The position numbers and the translations under genes were made by a program. A stretch of DNA of 64,000 nt, taken from contig CM065311.1 of assembly GCA_033032175.1 (NCBI GenBank), positions 179,190-243,189 of the forward strand, written 5' to 3'. Each line of letters starts with the position of its first letter. Position 1 is the first letter of the stretch. The notes under the pieces are model-generated. The model saw only the letters and a list, made by a program, of their open reading frames with translations, ran no database searches and was not told the origin of the DNA. This stretch comes from Saturnia japonica. Lineage: Eukaryota > Arthropoda > Insecta > Lepidoptera > Saturniidae. Positions 1 through 9,180 of the stretch are shown here, one piece after another.

Positions 1-213
1 ATATTGAGTTTGTTTTATTTTTTCAGGTTCATATTTTTCATACAATTTATTGTGATCGTCAGCCAACTGATCCCATAATTTATTTAAATTTTCTAGTCTG
101 ACTATCACATATGGGCGAGTAATTCTGTCCTTGGGGGATTTTTTAAAATTAGCATAAGCTTTATTGATCCGGCTAACTATATCTTCTAACTTATTGATTA
201 AAATCTCCAACAT
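1..213 (-). CDS. BEL/Pao-type retrotransposon gag, N-terminal fragment cut by window edge
   Basis: An open frame of 71 codons starts at the ATG complementary to 211-213 and runs off the left edge without a stop. Its residues 22-45 contain a stretch (NFKKSPKDRITRPY then VRLENLNKLW) that resembles residues 24-52 of the intact BEL/Pao polyprotein at 48543 ([14 protein letters not shown] then [10 protein letters not shown]). I therefore read it as the start of a Gag region of the same superfamily. Gag forms the intracellular particle in which such elements copy themselves. The remainder (protease, reverse transcriptase, integrase) would lie left of the window. The LTR-like region upstream, on the same strand, supports the call. 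It is clearly a different family from the 48 kb element because sequence identity is modest. Confidence 0.65.
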   Translation of the reverse strand, partial: MLEILINKLEDIVSRINKAYANFKKSPKDRITRPYVIVRLENLNKLWDQLADDHNKLYEKYEPEKIKQTQY

Positions 214-589
214 TTTACAAATTTGTATATATGATCACACACACAATAAAGTTATAAATCTACAACACAACTTAAACTCTACTAGAATAAATCACCGAAT
301 CTTTTAAATGTTTTTCGAAATCACTATTTTAAGAAATCTGTTTGCGTAATTTCCCCGTAAAAACCAAATTTTAGTAAAACTATTTTACTAAACTTTGGAC
401 ATAAGTACCCCCCGTTACAAACAATTTGGAGAAATTATTCTAAGTTCTAATATTTACTTTACAAGTTATTTATGAAGAATACTTTTCTGCTTATGAATAA
501 AGTAGATACTTCCCTCCTTCCTTCACCAGGCAGCTCCTCCAGAGAACTTCTATTTCTGGGCACCTTTGTGTCCGCCGCAACCCTCCTCC

Positions 590-930
590 AACCTTGGCTC
601 CTCACAGCTCCAGGCTCCACCTCTTCGCAGCTCAGCTCCGCCTCCTCGCAGCTCAACCTTCCCCTCCAGTCTTGTCTCCTCACCGACCCGCCTCTTCGAA
701 GCTCAGCTCCGCCTCTTCACAGCTCAGCTCCACCTCTTCGCAGCTCAGCCTCTTCTTGGTAGCTCAGCTCCACCTCTTCGCAGCTCAGCCTATTCTTGGT
801 AACTCAGCTCCGCCTCTTCTTGGTAGCTCAGCTCCGCCTCCTTGCAGCTCAGCCTCTTGGTAGCTCAGCTCCGCCTCCTTGCAGCTCAGCCTCTTGGTAG
901 CTGCTGCTCCGCCTCTTCGCAGTTCCTGGT
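590..930. repeat. GC-rich degenerate tandem repeat inside the LTR-like region
   Basis: About a dozen degenerate copies of a short unit built on CTCAGCTCCGCCTCTTCGCAG and variants such as CTCAGCCTCTTGGTAG. Unit length varies (roughly 18-36 bp) because two sub-motifs alternate. The repeat keeps frames open on both strands; these are composition artefacts, not genes. Confidence 0.85.
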
Positions 931-945
931 TCTTCAAAGAGTTGA

Positions 946-970
946 ACTGGACAGCGATCCACTGTCCAGT
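946..970. other. Perfect 9-bp inverted repeat (hairpin)
   Basis: ACTGGACAG at 946-954 pairs exactly with CTGTCCAGT at 962-970 around a 7-base loop. It sits just inside the proposed LTR start, between the terminus and the tandem-repeat block. Confidence 0.8.
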
Positions 971-987
971 AGGGTGCGACTATCACA

Positions 988-1254
988 CGTGGTGTGAAAT
1001 CAATCAATTTTAAAAATATATCCGAATCGAAGGACCATGTATAAAATTCAACACTAAGTTTCGCCCGGTGAGTAGGTAATATTGAAACTATACAACAAAC
1101 TTGTTCTCAAGCTATTTTAATACTCAATTAACTTTTACATCGACACATGTGTAACATTTTAGAAAAGAATCTTGACACCGCGATTCATGATTACAAAATC
1201 TGCACCGTGCGCCATCTAGTGGAAAACATCTTAAACAATTCCTTTAACGAAAAG
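988..1254. other. No recognised feature
   Basis: AT-rich sequence between the LTR-like region and the Helitron. No open frame, splice-flanked exon or repeat shared with the rest of the window was seen. By position it is probably bib intron sequence. Confidence 0.4.
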
Positions 1255-1668
1255 CACATTTAAAAAAAAATCTGTTTGTCTGTTGGTTCGGATAGTCTCA
1301 GAAACGGTTGGACCGATTTTGACGAGATTTCACTTATAGATAGCTGATGATATAGGGAGTAACTTAGGCTACTTTTATTTTAGAAAAATAATTAGGGTTC
1401 CGCACAAATAAAAAAAACTGGCCACGGTGAATCATTTCGGGCGCTTAAATGGCTTATGCTTAGTAAACCATAAGAGATATAGCAAATTAATGTACTACAT
1501 AATCATAGGCATTACAAAGACCTACAAAAAAGTTTGGGAGAGTATACATCTATCTTCTAAGAAACACCCACAATAAGCATTTTTGTCTTTAAAATAGCCG
1601 GGAGCGGGGGAACAGTATTCGCGCGGGCATTCTGTAGTCCACGTGAGCGAAGCCACGGGCACAGCTAG
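1255..1668 (+). mobile_element. Non-autonomous Helitron, family A, 5'-truncated copy
   Basis: The right end is GGGCACAGCTAG followed by T, with a short hairpin (CGTGAGC-GAA-GCCACG) about 11 bases before the CTAG. This is the classic Helitron 3' terminus, inserted at an A/T site. The interior shares a long stretch (including AAACGGTTGGACCGATTTT) with copies near 34.6, 41.0, 44.8, 58.5 and 61.1 kb. The family 5' end (TCTATACAATTAATAAA) is missing here, so the left limit is approximate. No Rep/helicase coding is present. The last 21 bases (1648-1668) are also part of the tandemly duplicated unit that follows. Confidence 0.65.
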
Positions 1669-1773
1669 TATAATATAATATTAATAATCGTAATAGAAAT
1701 ATTCTCTGGTACTTGGGACACCGGATTGATATTCCACCGTTATTAACCGTCAGATCACCATGACTTGTTTCAG

Positions 1774-2111
1774 ATGCCATCATTGAACCCGGCCCGATCT
1801 TTAGGCCCCTCGTTCGTGCTATCTCGATGGGAGAGTCACTGGGTTTGCTGGGTGGGAGGTCTAGGCGGTGGTGTCGCCAGCGCGTTACTCCACGAGTGGG
1901 GTACGCGACGACGACGCGGTTCCTCTTCGCGCGCCTCATCACCTCGAGATTTAGATGAACTGGACAAACCATCGTTCCCTTCAGCCCATCATCACTACCG
2001 GCCATCGTACTGTGCCGCCGCTCCACGACCTGACACTGCAGAGCCTCTGTACTCCGGCACCAAGTCGCTGTATTGTAGATCACCACCACCGGCCCGTCAT
2101 GCATTACACAG
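1774..2111 (+). CDS. bib: big brain-like aquaporin, exon A (copy 1): second NPA loop, TM6 and start of C-tail
   Basis: Behind an acceptor (cttgtttcag) the frame reads a second aquaporin NPA box with the selectivity arginine (LNPARSLGPSF), then WESHWVCWVGG (loop into TM6), an RRRR stop-transfer stretch and a Ser-rich tail ending EPLYSGTKSLYCRSP. The last motif matches the cytoplasmic tail of insect Big brain (EPLYGGTRSLYCRSP in fly, from memory), which separates it from Drip/Prip water channels. Big brain is a MIP-family plasma-membrane protein involved in Notch-dependent neurogenesis. The donor ACAG/GTTGGA at 2111/2112 leaves phase 2, exactly what exon B at 14618 needs. Transmembrane exons 1-5 must lie left of the window. 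Oddities: the usual Tyr and Pro of HWxYWxGP are Cys and Gly, and NPA is preceded by Leu rather than Met. Confidence 0.8.
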
Positions 2112-2820
2112 GTTGGAAACTTAGACAGAATCTTTTAGTTGTCGCATTTCAGGGTTCAGCCAGTGTATATAGCTGCCGAGAGGCTTATAGACTGGCATGA
2201 CAACGATAACCACCAATCTCTTAGTGGTTACCCTCAGGTTAGGGCTGCCACCACCTAAATTTTGACACCGGAGAATAACACGATGAAGAGATGTTATCGC
2301 CACATTTCTTTTGAAAATGTTTTTAGATATAAAATAAACTTTTTCATTATTATTTTTGTTTATTTTAAAAGCTTGTTTTTGTTTTATTTGTTCTTTTTCA
2401 TGTTTGACATCAACAGCTCATTGCATACTACAGTAAAACAACTAATAAAAATGTTTAATAAAATACCTCTGTAAATAAAAAGACTGGGTTGACACCATAT
2501 TCGTTTTATTCTCTTTCCCTCTTACACTAATTACAATATATATAAACTATCTTCACTTACACACTTCCTGTCATTCTCTTCATTCGTTTACTCTTTCATA
2601 CTTGCAAAACTTAAATAAACTATCCTTTTCTTAAATAAATACGTTCCATTTCTTTGTACCTTACATGCCCTTTGAAATTGCAATTTTTTTTATATTACCG
2701 AATAATAAAAATTTAATTTCACACTACATAACCTTACATGTTCTTCTAATACTAATTGATTTGAGAAAAACTAATAATAATTTATCTTACATTGAACAAT
2801 TTATCTTTTAACTTGAATTT

Positions 2821-2859
<39 letters not shown>

Positions 2860-2984
2860 TTTACAATAAGAATGACTACTATATTTCTATATTAGGTACA
2901 GTTTTATACTAAAAAACAACTAAAAATAATTTCTAAGTAACTTATTGAGTTCAAACACAAAAAAAATTATAATATAAATTAAAC
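2112..2984. other. bib intron start and Gypsy 3' flank, no gene
   Basis: AT-rich sequence between the exon A donor and the Gypsy stop codon. It contains a SINE-like remnant near 2150-2270, a purine-rich stretch read on the minus strand near 2500-2520, and the T35 run at 2822-2856. No copy of this stretch occurs on the other side of the Gypsy coding region within the unit, so no LTR pair could be defined. Confidence 0.5.
2822..2856 (-). repeat. Homopolymer run of 35 T (poly-A on the Gypsy coding strand)
   Basis: An uninterrupted 35-base T tract lies 128 bp beyond the Gypsy stop codon, so on the coding strand it is a poly-A tract in the 3' flank. The second unit has the same length at 9018-9052. 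Confidence 0.9.
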
Positions 2985-5900
2985 TCAATATGATATTGGA
3001 ATTCTTGTTGGTCTCCCTCTTGTTGTCACATATGGTTTTGTTTCAGATTGTATTTCCCTCTGTACCTCTTTGTAGGCATCATCATAGCTATCATCATAGT
3101 TGGTATAAGATACTGCTGAAATAGAATGTAAATTAGGGGGCTCGTACATGGGCTTCAAGAACTGAACATGTACTATCTTCTTAACTGACGGTTTTTGTAC
3201 ATTTTGTATCTCATAACACACTGAACCAATTTTCTTTGTAATTTGGAATGGGCCTTTGTATTTGGGCGTTAATTTTGTATCTGAAGGTTTATCCCATTCA
3301 TATAACACATAATCTCCCTCCTCAAACCTATGTTCTATTCTTCTTAAATCAAATCTGTTTTTATTATATAAGTGTACATTTTTTATATTCTGTAATGCTT
3401 TTTCTCTGGCTGCTGATAAATTTTCTAGTTGATTTTGTCTTTCCATATCATTAATTATTGTTCCAAAATGTATTTCATTAGGTGGAATTCTGGGTTCAAA
3501 TCCAAACATTAAATAAAATGGTGAATATCCTGTTGTTTTTTGTTTTGATATGTTAATTGCTAATACTGCCTTTGGTAATAATTTATCCCACTCCTTTGAA
3601 TTATCCATTGCAAACTTTGTCAACGTTGATACTATTGTGGCATTGGCACGTTCCACTAATCCATTGCTTTGGGGTGTATATGGGGTTGTAGGTATATGTT
3701 CTATTCCAAATTTAGCAAAAAAATTTTGAGTTAAGTGACTTGTATAGCAAGGTGCACTATCAGATATATATGTTAATGGTGGCCCATATACATAAATAAT
3801 ATCATTTTCTATCGTTTCTATAACATTATTTGCAGACAGTGTATATGTTGGTTTTGCAAAAATATATCTTGTAGCATGATCTATGTGAACGAAGATGTAC
3901 TTGTTACCTGACTGTGTCTCTGGTAATGCAATAATATGGTCTGAAGAAATAACTTGCATTGGGGTTTCTGGTATTGGTCGTTCTCCCATTTTTCCATATG
4001 CTAATTTTGTACGTCTGTTTGTTTTTGCACAAATAACACATGCTGCAACATACGCCTTCACATCTTTATTCATAGTTTTCCACCAATACTTGCTTTTGAT
4101 TTTATGTAATGTAGTGCTGAAATCTAAATGTCCATTTTCATCATGTGCAATTTTAATAATATTTTCTCTATGACTCTGTGGAATTACAATTTTCTTTTGA
4201 TTAAATAAATCATTTTTATTTAAGTGTAATAAAATTCCTTCTGAAAGTTCAAATGACTTTTTTATCTGTTTTAAATGTTGTGTTACTGGTTCTTTAGACA
4301 GTTTTTTACATATCTGTTGAATAAATGAATCTTTGCTTTGTCCTAATTTTAATTTTTCTGTGTTGCTACTCACAACCAACATACAAACTTCATTTAATGG
4401 ATATCTTGATAAATGATCCGCAATTACATTTTCCTTGCCAGGTCTATGAACTGGTGTAAACTCAAATGGTGCTAAGTCAACAACATATCTAGCAAATTTT
4501 CTATTCATTTTCGCTTTGTCAATGATGTAAGCTGTTGAATAACTGTCTGTTATCAACGTAAATTTTCTTCCGAGTAAATAAATTCGAAATTTACTTACAA
4601 TAGCCCAATGTACAGCTGTAACTTCCAATTCATTTATATGATACCTTGTTTCTGCATCTTTTAAACATCGGCTGGCATATTCTATAACTTTTCTTTCACC
4701 TCCTTGAATTTGTAGTAGACATGCACCCATACCCTGGTAACTACTGTCTGTCTCCACTATTGTTTCCGCATCCTGTTGAAAATTTGATAAAACTGGTGCT
4801 GTAACAAGTAAGTTTTTTAAAATTTCAAATGATTTTTGTTGCTCTTCTGAAAGAATAATTTTTTTCTTTAATGCTTCATGTTTTTGTATTTCATTGTCAT
4901 CTTTTTTATTTTTCTTCAATGTATCTTGTAATGGTTTTGCTATATATGCATAATTTTTAATGTACTTTCTAAATGAACCTGTAAAACCTAAAAATGAGCG
5001 TATTTCTGTCAATGTTGTTAAAGTTTTATACTGTTCAACAGCTGTTGTTCGTTTTGGATCCATTTTCTCTTGTTTGTAGCCAACTAATTTTCCAAATAAA
5101 GGTATTTCATTAGCTATAAATATACATTTTTCCTTGTTTAGTTTTAAATTTTTTTCTCTAGTTTGTTCAAATACTTTTCTTAATATTTCTATGAATTCTT
5201 TAATTGAATTTTTCCCTCCAGTTATATCATCAAAATATGCCCTTACTCCATCATTATATAGGCATCCATAGGTTGATTTTATGACTTTAGACATTATTGA
5301 TGGACCTCCGACTAATCCAAACATTACTCTTGTAAACTCAATGTGATAGTCTTGTGTTACCACAGCAGTTTTAAAAATATCTTCCTCTTTTATACATATG
5401 TTGTGATAGGCATGGTAAATATCTAATTTAAACTTATATATGAATTGTGAAATTGTTGTAATAATATCATCCATTCTTTCAATGGGTTGTATGTCTAAAA
5501 TTGTAATAGGATTTATAGTTTTTGAATAATCAACTACTGGTCTGTATGGTGTTGTCTCATGAAACGGTTGTTGTATTACAAACATTGGTGCTGCATATGG
5601 TGAGTTTGAAAATCTACATATTTTTTGTTTTATCCATTTTTCTACTGTTTTGTTTAAAAAAATACGTTCTGGTTCTGGTAATCTATATGGTTTACAACTT
5701 ATTGGTTTATTATGTTTTAAATTAATTTCAAGTTCAAAATCAGTGAATTTTCCTATATTATTAGAATCATTTTTAAAAATATCATCAAATTCTTCAACTA
5801 GTTCCATAACTTTCTTTTCATTTTCTTTTGAAACTTTACTGAACTCTATACAACATGTTATTAAGTTTTCTTGTTTGCATGTAGATGGAAAATACTCTGT

Positions 5901-7484
5901 GTGGGTTGGAGTTATAATACATATTTTACCATCGGGTTCATGAATTATTCGAGCATACACTGCTAGCTGCCAATCTTTACCTATAATCATTGGCACTGGT
6001 AGGTTTTCACAAATAGCTATCTGCGGCATTATATAATCTATGTTACCAATCTGTATTTTAGCTGACAACCAACCAATTGGTGTTAATATATTCCCAGCTA
6101 CCTTATAATGTCCCTTTTGCCATGCATACACTTGTGTATCCTCAGATAAATAACTTTTATCAACTATTGTTATGACAGAGCCTGAATCTGGTAATGCTTG
6201 TAATGTAATTGACCCATTTAATGTTACAGGTATCAATGTTACATTTGGCGTTTCATTTTGAATACAACTTACTTGATTTTTATCAATTTTATGGTTTTTA
6301 TTACTCATAAAGCTTGTGGATGGTTGACTTTTTATGTTTTCAATATCATCATTTTGTTGTACTGATGTGTTTGCTTTATTGAAATTTCTATGATTACCAA
6401 CATAATCTACCTTGGGTTGTAGTTTACAGTTATATGAAACATGACCTTTATTCTTACAGCGATAGCACACTTGATCTCTTTCTTTGTCTGTTTGCGGGTT
6501 AAATTTAGAAATAAATTTACTAATTTTATGTTGTTCTGTGTTACTATTAGCATTATTATTGTAATTACTCACATATTCTGGCACTTTAATGTTGTATTTA
6601 TCCTTAAAAATATGTATCTTGCGTATATTATCCAATGCTGAAGCATGAGTTAATAATTCTTCTACATTACTGCAACAATTAGTCGCTAATGGTATAGACC
6701 AGCGATGATCCACGATACCCTCCAATAACAATGACACTTTGTCTGCATCTGAAATACTAATCGGTGAACATTCAAACATTGCATTTTTGTTGTAAATATA
6801 TTCAGTTATTGTCTCCGTTGATCTTAAAACTCTTTTAGATTGATATGCAATAAATTCAGCAAATGACATCTTAATACAAAATCTTTCCAATAATTTACCT
6901 TTCCAATCATCCCATAACAGTAACTTTTTTCCATATGCTTTATGCCAATCGTTTGCCGGACCTCTGAGCCTCATAGAAGCATTTACTAATGTTAAATTTT
7001 CTGACCAACATGCCAAAGATGCTACTCTTTCCACTTGTCTCACCCAATCTTTCCCGTTTTCCGTCCTGTATCCACCAAATATAGGTATTGCCTGACTTGT
7101 ATCTGAAGTTGAAAAAACTTGAATACCTTGTGTAGGGTTTGCTAGTTTTTTTAGCAACTCTGACTGTGTTTGTAGTATATTAATTAATATTGGATCACAT
7201 TTTTGTTGTATTTCTGCATTATATTCACTAGATTTTTCCTTTCCTTTTAATATTTCTAATTCCATTTTTAAATTTTTTAGTTCCATTTGTTCTGATTCTC
7301 GCCTTATCTTTTCATTTTTGTAATATTCTAAGCTTCCATTTTCTATTTTCGTAATATTATCTTGCCTTAATCTTTCAACCAAATCATTTTTAATACCTGT
7401 TATTGGCAAAAATCTTACTTTTAACTCTTCTTTCAGCTGATTCACATTGAATTTTTCCAACTCTTCTGTTTTTGTAGATTCCAT
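2985..7484 (-). CDS. Gypsy-type (Ty3-like) retrotransposon Gag-Pol polyprotein, copy 1
   Basis: One uninterrupted frame of 1,499 codons encodes, in order: a SAP-like motif (about residues 9-42; FNVNQLKEEL and GIKNDLVERL), a Gag region, a CCHC zinc knuckle (CYRCKNKGHVSYNC, about 339-352), an aspartic protease site (LPDSGS, about 430), reverse transcriptase with the catalytic box YFDD (about 748), RNase H (ETDSSYQG, about 910), an HHCC zinc-binding domain and DDE integrase (SSDHII, YISDSAP, NGLVERAN; about 1110-1280), and a C-terminal GPF-type module (YKGPFQI, about 1410). The order RT-RNaseH-integrase defines Ty3/Gypsy. There is no envelope. It lies antisense in the intron between bib exons A and B. 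The frame looks intact and is identical to copy 2. YFDD instead of the more common YIDD/YVDD is unusual. Confidence 0.95.
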   Translation of the reverse strand: MESTKTEELEKFNVNQLKEELKVRFLPITGIKNDLVERLRQDNITKIENGSLEYYKNEKIRRESEQMELKNLKMELEILKGKEKSSEYNAEIQQKCDPILINILQTQSELLKKLANPTQGIQVFSTSDTSQAIPIFGGYRTENGKDWVRQVERVASLACWSENLTLVNASMRLRGPANDWHKAYGKKLLLWDDWKGKLLERFCIKMSFAEFIAYQSKRVLRSTETITEYIYNKNAMFECSPISISDADKVSLLLEGIVDHRWSIPLATNCCSNVEELLTHASALDNIRKIHIFKDKYNIKVPEYVSNYNNNANSNTEQHKISKFISKFNPQTDKERDQVCYRCKNKGHVSYNCKLQPKVDYVGNHRNFNKANTSVQQNDDIENIKSQPSTSFMSNKNHKIDKNQVSCIQNETPNVTLIPVTLNGSITLQALPDSGSVITIVDKSYLSEDTQVYAWQKGHYKVAGNILTPIGWLSAKIQIGNIDYIMPQIAICENLPVPMIIGKDWQLAVYARIIHEPDGKICIITPTHTEYFPSTCKQENLITCCIEFSKVSKENEKKVMELVEEFDDIFKNDSNNIGKFTDFELEINLKHNKPISCKPYRLPEPERIFLNKTVEKWIKQKICRFSNSPYAAPMFVIQQPFHETTPYRPVVDYSKTINPITILDIQPIERMDDIITTISQFIYKFKLDIYHAYHNICIKEEDIFKTAVVTQDYHIEFTRVMFGLVGGPSIMSKVIKSTYGCLYNDGVRAYFDDITGGKNSIKEFIEILRKVFEQTREKNLKLNKEKCIFIANEIPLFGKLVGYKQEKMDPKRTTAVEQYKTLTTLTEIRSFLGFTGSFRKYIKNYAYIAKPLQDTLKKNKKDDNEIQKHEALKKKIILSEEQQKSFEILKNLLVTAPVLSNFQQDAETIVETDSSYQGMGACLLQIQGGERKVIEYASRCLKDAETRYHINELEVTAVHWAIVSKFRIYLLGRKFTLITDSYSTAYIIDKAKMNRKFARYVVDLAPFEFTPVHRPGKENVIADHLSRYPLNEVCMLVVSSNTEKLKLGQSKDSFIQQICKKLSKEPVTQHLKQIKKSFELSEGILLHLNKNDLFNQKKIVIPQSHRENIIKIAHDENGHLDFSTTLHKIKSKYWWKTMNKDVKAYVAACVICAKTNRRTKLAYGKMGERPIPETPMQVISSDHIIALPETQSGNKYIFVHIDHATRYIFAKPTYTLSANNVIETIENDIIYVYGPPLTYISDSAPCYTSHLTQNFFAKFGIEHIPTTPYTPQSNGLVERANATIVSTLTKFAMDNSKEWDKLLPKAVLAINISKQKTTGYSPFYLMFGFEPRIPPNEIHFGTIINDMERQNQLENLSAAREKALQNIKNVHLYNKNRFDLRRIEHRFEEGDYVLYEWDKPSDTKLTPKYKGPFQITKKIGSVCYEIQNVQKPSVKKIVHVQFLKPMYEPPNLHSISAVSYTNYDDSYDDAYKEVQREIQSETKPYVTTRGRPTRIPISY

Positions 7485-7843
7485 TGTTATAATAATTTAC
7501 GGCCATACGTTGCCAAAATGAATCTTGAATAATTTCGATAACTTTGAAGTATTTCTTTGCACAAATACGTAGTGCTTGCGTATAATAGTTAGGTTAAACG
7601 TACTCTACTATTATTTTCGTAAAATATCTTCAACTTTTTTTTTTTTATTATGCCAATTTGTCTCAGCGCCATGTAAACCTATTCCTCTCCTATTACCTCT
7701 ACCTATTCTTCTCTTTCTGAAATCTAGTAAGAAAAGTATTCAGTAACGCTTTTCTTTTTAACGTTAAAAAATATATGTTTTTGTAAACTAAGCAATACTA
7801 AAAAAAATTGAAATCATAAAAAAATTAAAGTTAATAAGTTCCA
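7485..7843 (-). other. Leader region upstream of Gypsy gag
   Basis: AT-rich sequence directly upstream of the gag ATG. On the minus strand TTTACA followed by TGGCGCTGAGAC (complement of 7660-7671) has the look of an LTR end plus primer-binding site. No matching LTR end was found on the 3' side, so this stays a candidate. Confidence 0.35.
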
Positions 7844-7969
7844 CGAAGCCACGGGCACAGCTAGTATAATATAATATTAATAATCGTAATAGAAATATTC
7901 TCTGGTACTTGGGACACCGGATTGATATTCCACCGTTATTAACCGTCAGATCACCATGACTTGTTTCAG

Positions 7970-8307
7970 ATGCCATCATTGAACCCGGCCCGATCTTTAG
8001 GCCCCTCGTTCGTGCTATCTCGATGGGAGAGTCACTGGGTTTGCTGGGTGGGAGGTCTAGGCGGTGGTGTCGCCAGCGCGTTACTCCACGAGTGGGGTAC
8101 GCGACGACGACGCGGTTCCTCTTCGCGCGCCTCATCACCTCGAGATTTAGATGAACTGGACAAACCATCGTTCCCTTCAGCCCATCATCACTACCGGCCA
8201 TCGTACTGTGCCGCCGCTCCACGACCTGACACTGCAGAGCCTCTGTACTCCGGCACCAAGTCGCTGTATTGTAGATCACCACCACCGGCCCGTCATGCAT
8301 TACACAG
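7970..8307 (+). CDS. bib: big brain-like aquaporin, exon A (copy 2)
   Basis: Same sequence as the exon at 1774-2111, with the same acceptor and the same phase-2 donor. It is the copy nearer to exon B at 14618. If a transcript included both copies, the junction would read two residues past the first exon's Arg and then reach a TGA (frame AGA TGC CAT CAT TGA), so only one copy can be used in a productive mRNA. Confidence 0.75.
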
Positions 8308-9016
8308 GTTGGAAACTTAGACAGAATCTTTTAGTTGTCGCATTTCAGGGTTCAGCCAGTGTATATAGCTGCCGAGAGGCTTATAGACTGGCATGACAAC
8401 GATAACCACCAATCTCTTAGTGGTTACCCTCAGGTTAGGGCTGCCACCACCTAAATTTTGACACCGGAGAATAACACGATGAAGAGATGTTATCGCCACA
8501 TTTCTTTTGAAAATGTTTTTAGATATAAAATAAACTTTTTCATTATTATTTTTGTTTATTTTAAAAGCTTGTTTTTGTTTTATTTGTTCTTTTTCATGTT
8601 TGACATCAACAGCTCATTGCATACTACAGTAAAACAACTAATAAAAATGTTTAATAAAATACCTCTGTAAATAAAAAGACTGGGTTGACACCATATTCGT
8701 TTTATTCTCTTTCCCTCTTACACTAATTACAATATATATAAACTATCTTCACTTACACACTTCCTGTCATTCTCTTCATTCGTTTACTCTTTCATACTTG
8801 CAAAACTTAAATAAACTATCCTTTTCTTAAATAAATACGTTCCATTTCTTTGTACCTTACATGCCCTTTGAAATTGCAATTTTTTTTATATTACCGAATA
8901 ATAAAAATTTAATTTCACACTACATAACCTTACATGTTCTTCTAATACTAATTGATTTGAGAAAAACTAATAATAATTTATCTTACATTGAACAATTTAT
9001 CTTTTAACTTGAATTT

Positions 9017-9055
<39 letters not shown>

Positions 9056-9180
9056 TTTACAATAAGAATGACTACTATATTTCTATATTAGGTACAGTTT
9101 TATACTAAAAAACAACTAAAAATAATTTCTAAGTAACTTATTGAGTTCAAACACAAAAAAAATTATAATATAAATTAAAC
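8308..9180. other. bib intron and Gypsy 3' flank, second unit
   Basis: Same content as 2112-2984, including the T35 tract at 9018-9052. No additional feature seen. Confidence 0.5.

Larger units (their letters stand above)
214..987 (-). mobile_element. Probable 5' LTR and leader of the left-edge BEL/Pao-like element
   Basis: Read on the minus strand, a TGTGATAGTC start at 987 is followed by a 9-bp-stem hairpin, a long GC-rich block of tandem repeats and then an AT-rich leader up to the gag ATG at 213. The TG start and the position just upstream of gag suggest an LTR. The inner LTR end and the primer-binding site could not be fixed; a G6 run near 411-416 lies in the leader. The other LTR is outside the window, so the boundary at 987 is a proposal. 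It is known that Bombyx Pao has LTRs with tandem copies in the putative R region, which is the same kind of structure as seen here. Confidence 0.5.
1648..7843. repeat. Tandem duplication, unit 1 (6,196 bp)
   Basis: The block from CGAAGCCACGGG at 1648 to AAGTTCCA at 7843 recurs immediately at 7844-14039. Every open frame I compared recurs at an offset of exactly 6,196 with an identical translation, and the T35 tract is the same length in both. The left breakpoint lies in the 3' hairpin of the Helitron; the right breakpoint is in the AT-rich region upstream of the Gypsy gag. The unit holds one bib exon (plus) and one Gypsy polyprotein (minus). Confidence 0.95.

Noticed and set aside
472..863. 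Several open frames on both strands rich in Ser/Pro/Ala or Arg/Glu
   Set aside because: They come from the GC-rich tandem repeat in the LTR-like region; overlapping frames on both strands are all open and no codon bias or domain is seen.
1589..2104. 171-codon minus-strand frame (and its copy at 7788-8300)
   Set aside because: It is the antisense of bib exon A; the plus-strand reading has the NPA motif and splice sites.
2121..2474. Short frames on both strands after exon A (copies at 8317-8670)
   Set aside because: AT-rich intron sequence, no domain, no splice context. Their exact repetition only reflects the segmental duplication.
2496..2984. Possible 3' LTR of the Gypsy element
   Set aside because: No matching sequence upstream of gag in 7485-7843 or 13681-14600 was found, so an LTR was not annotated.
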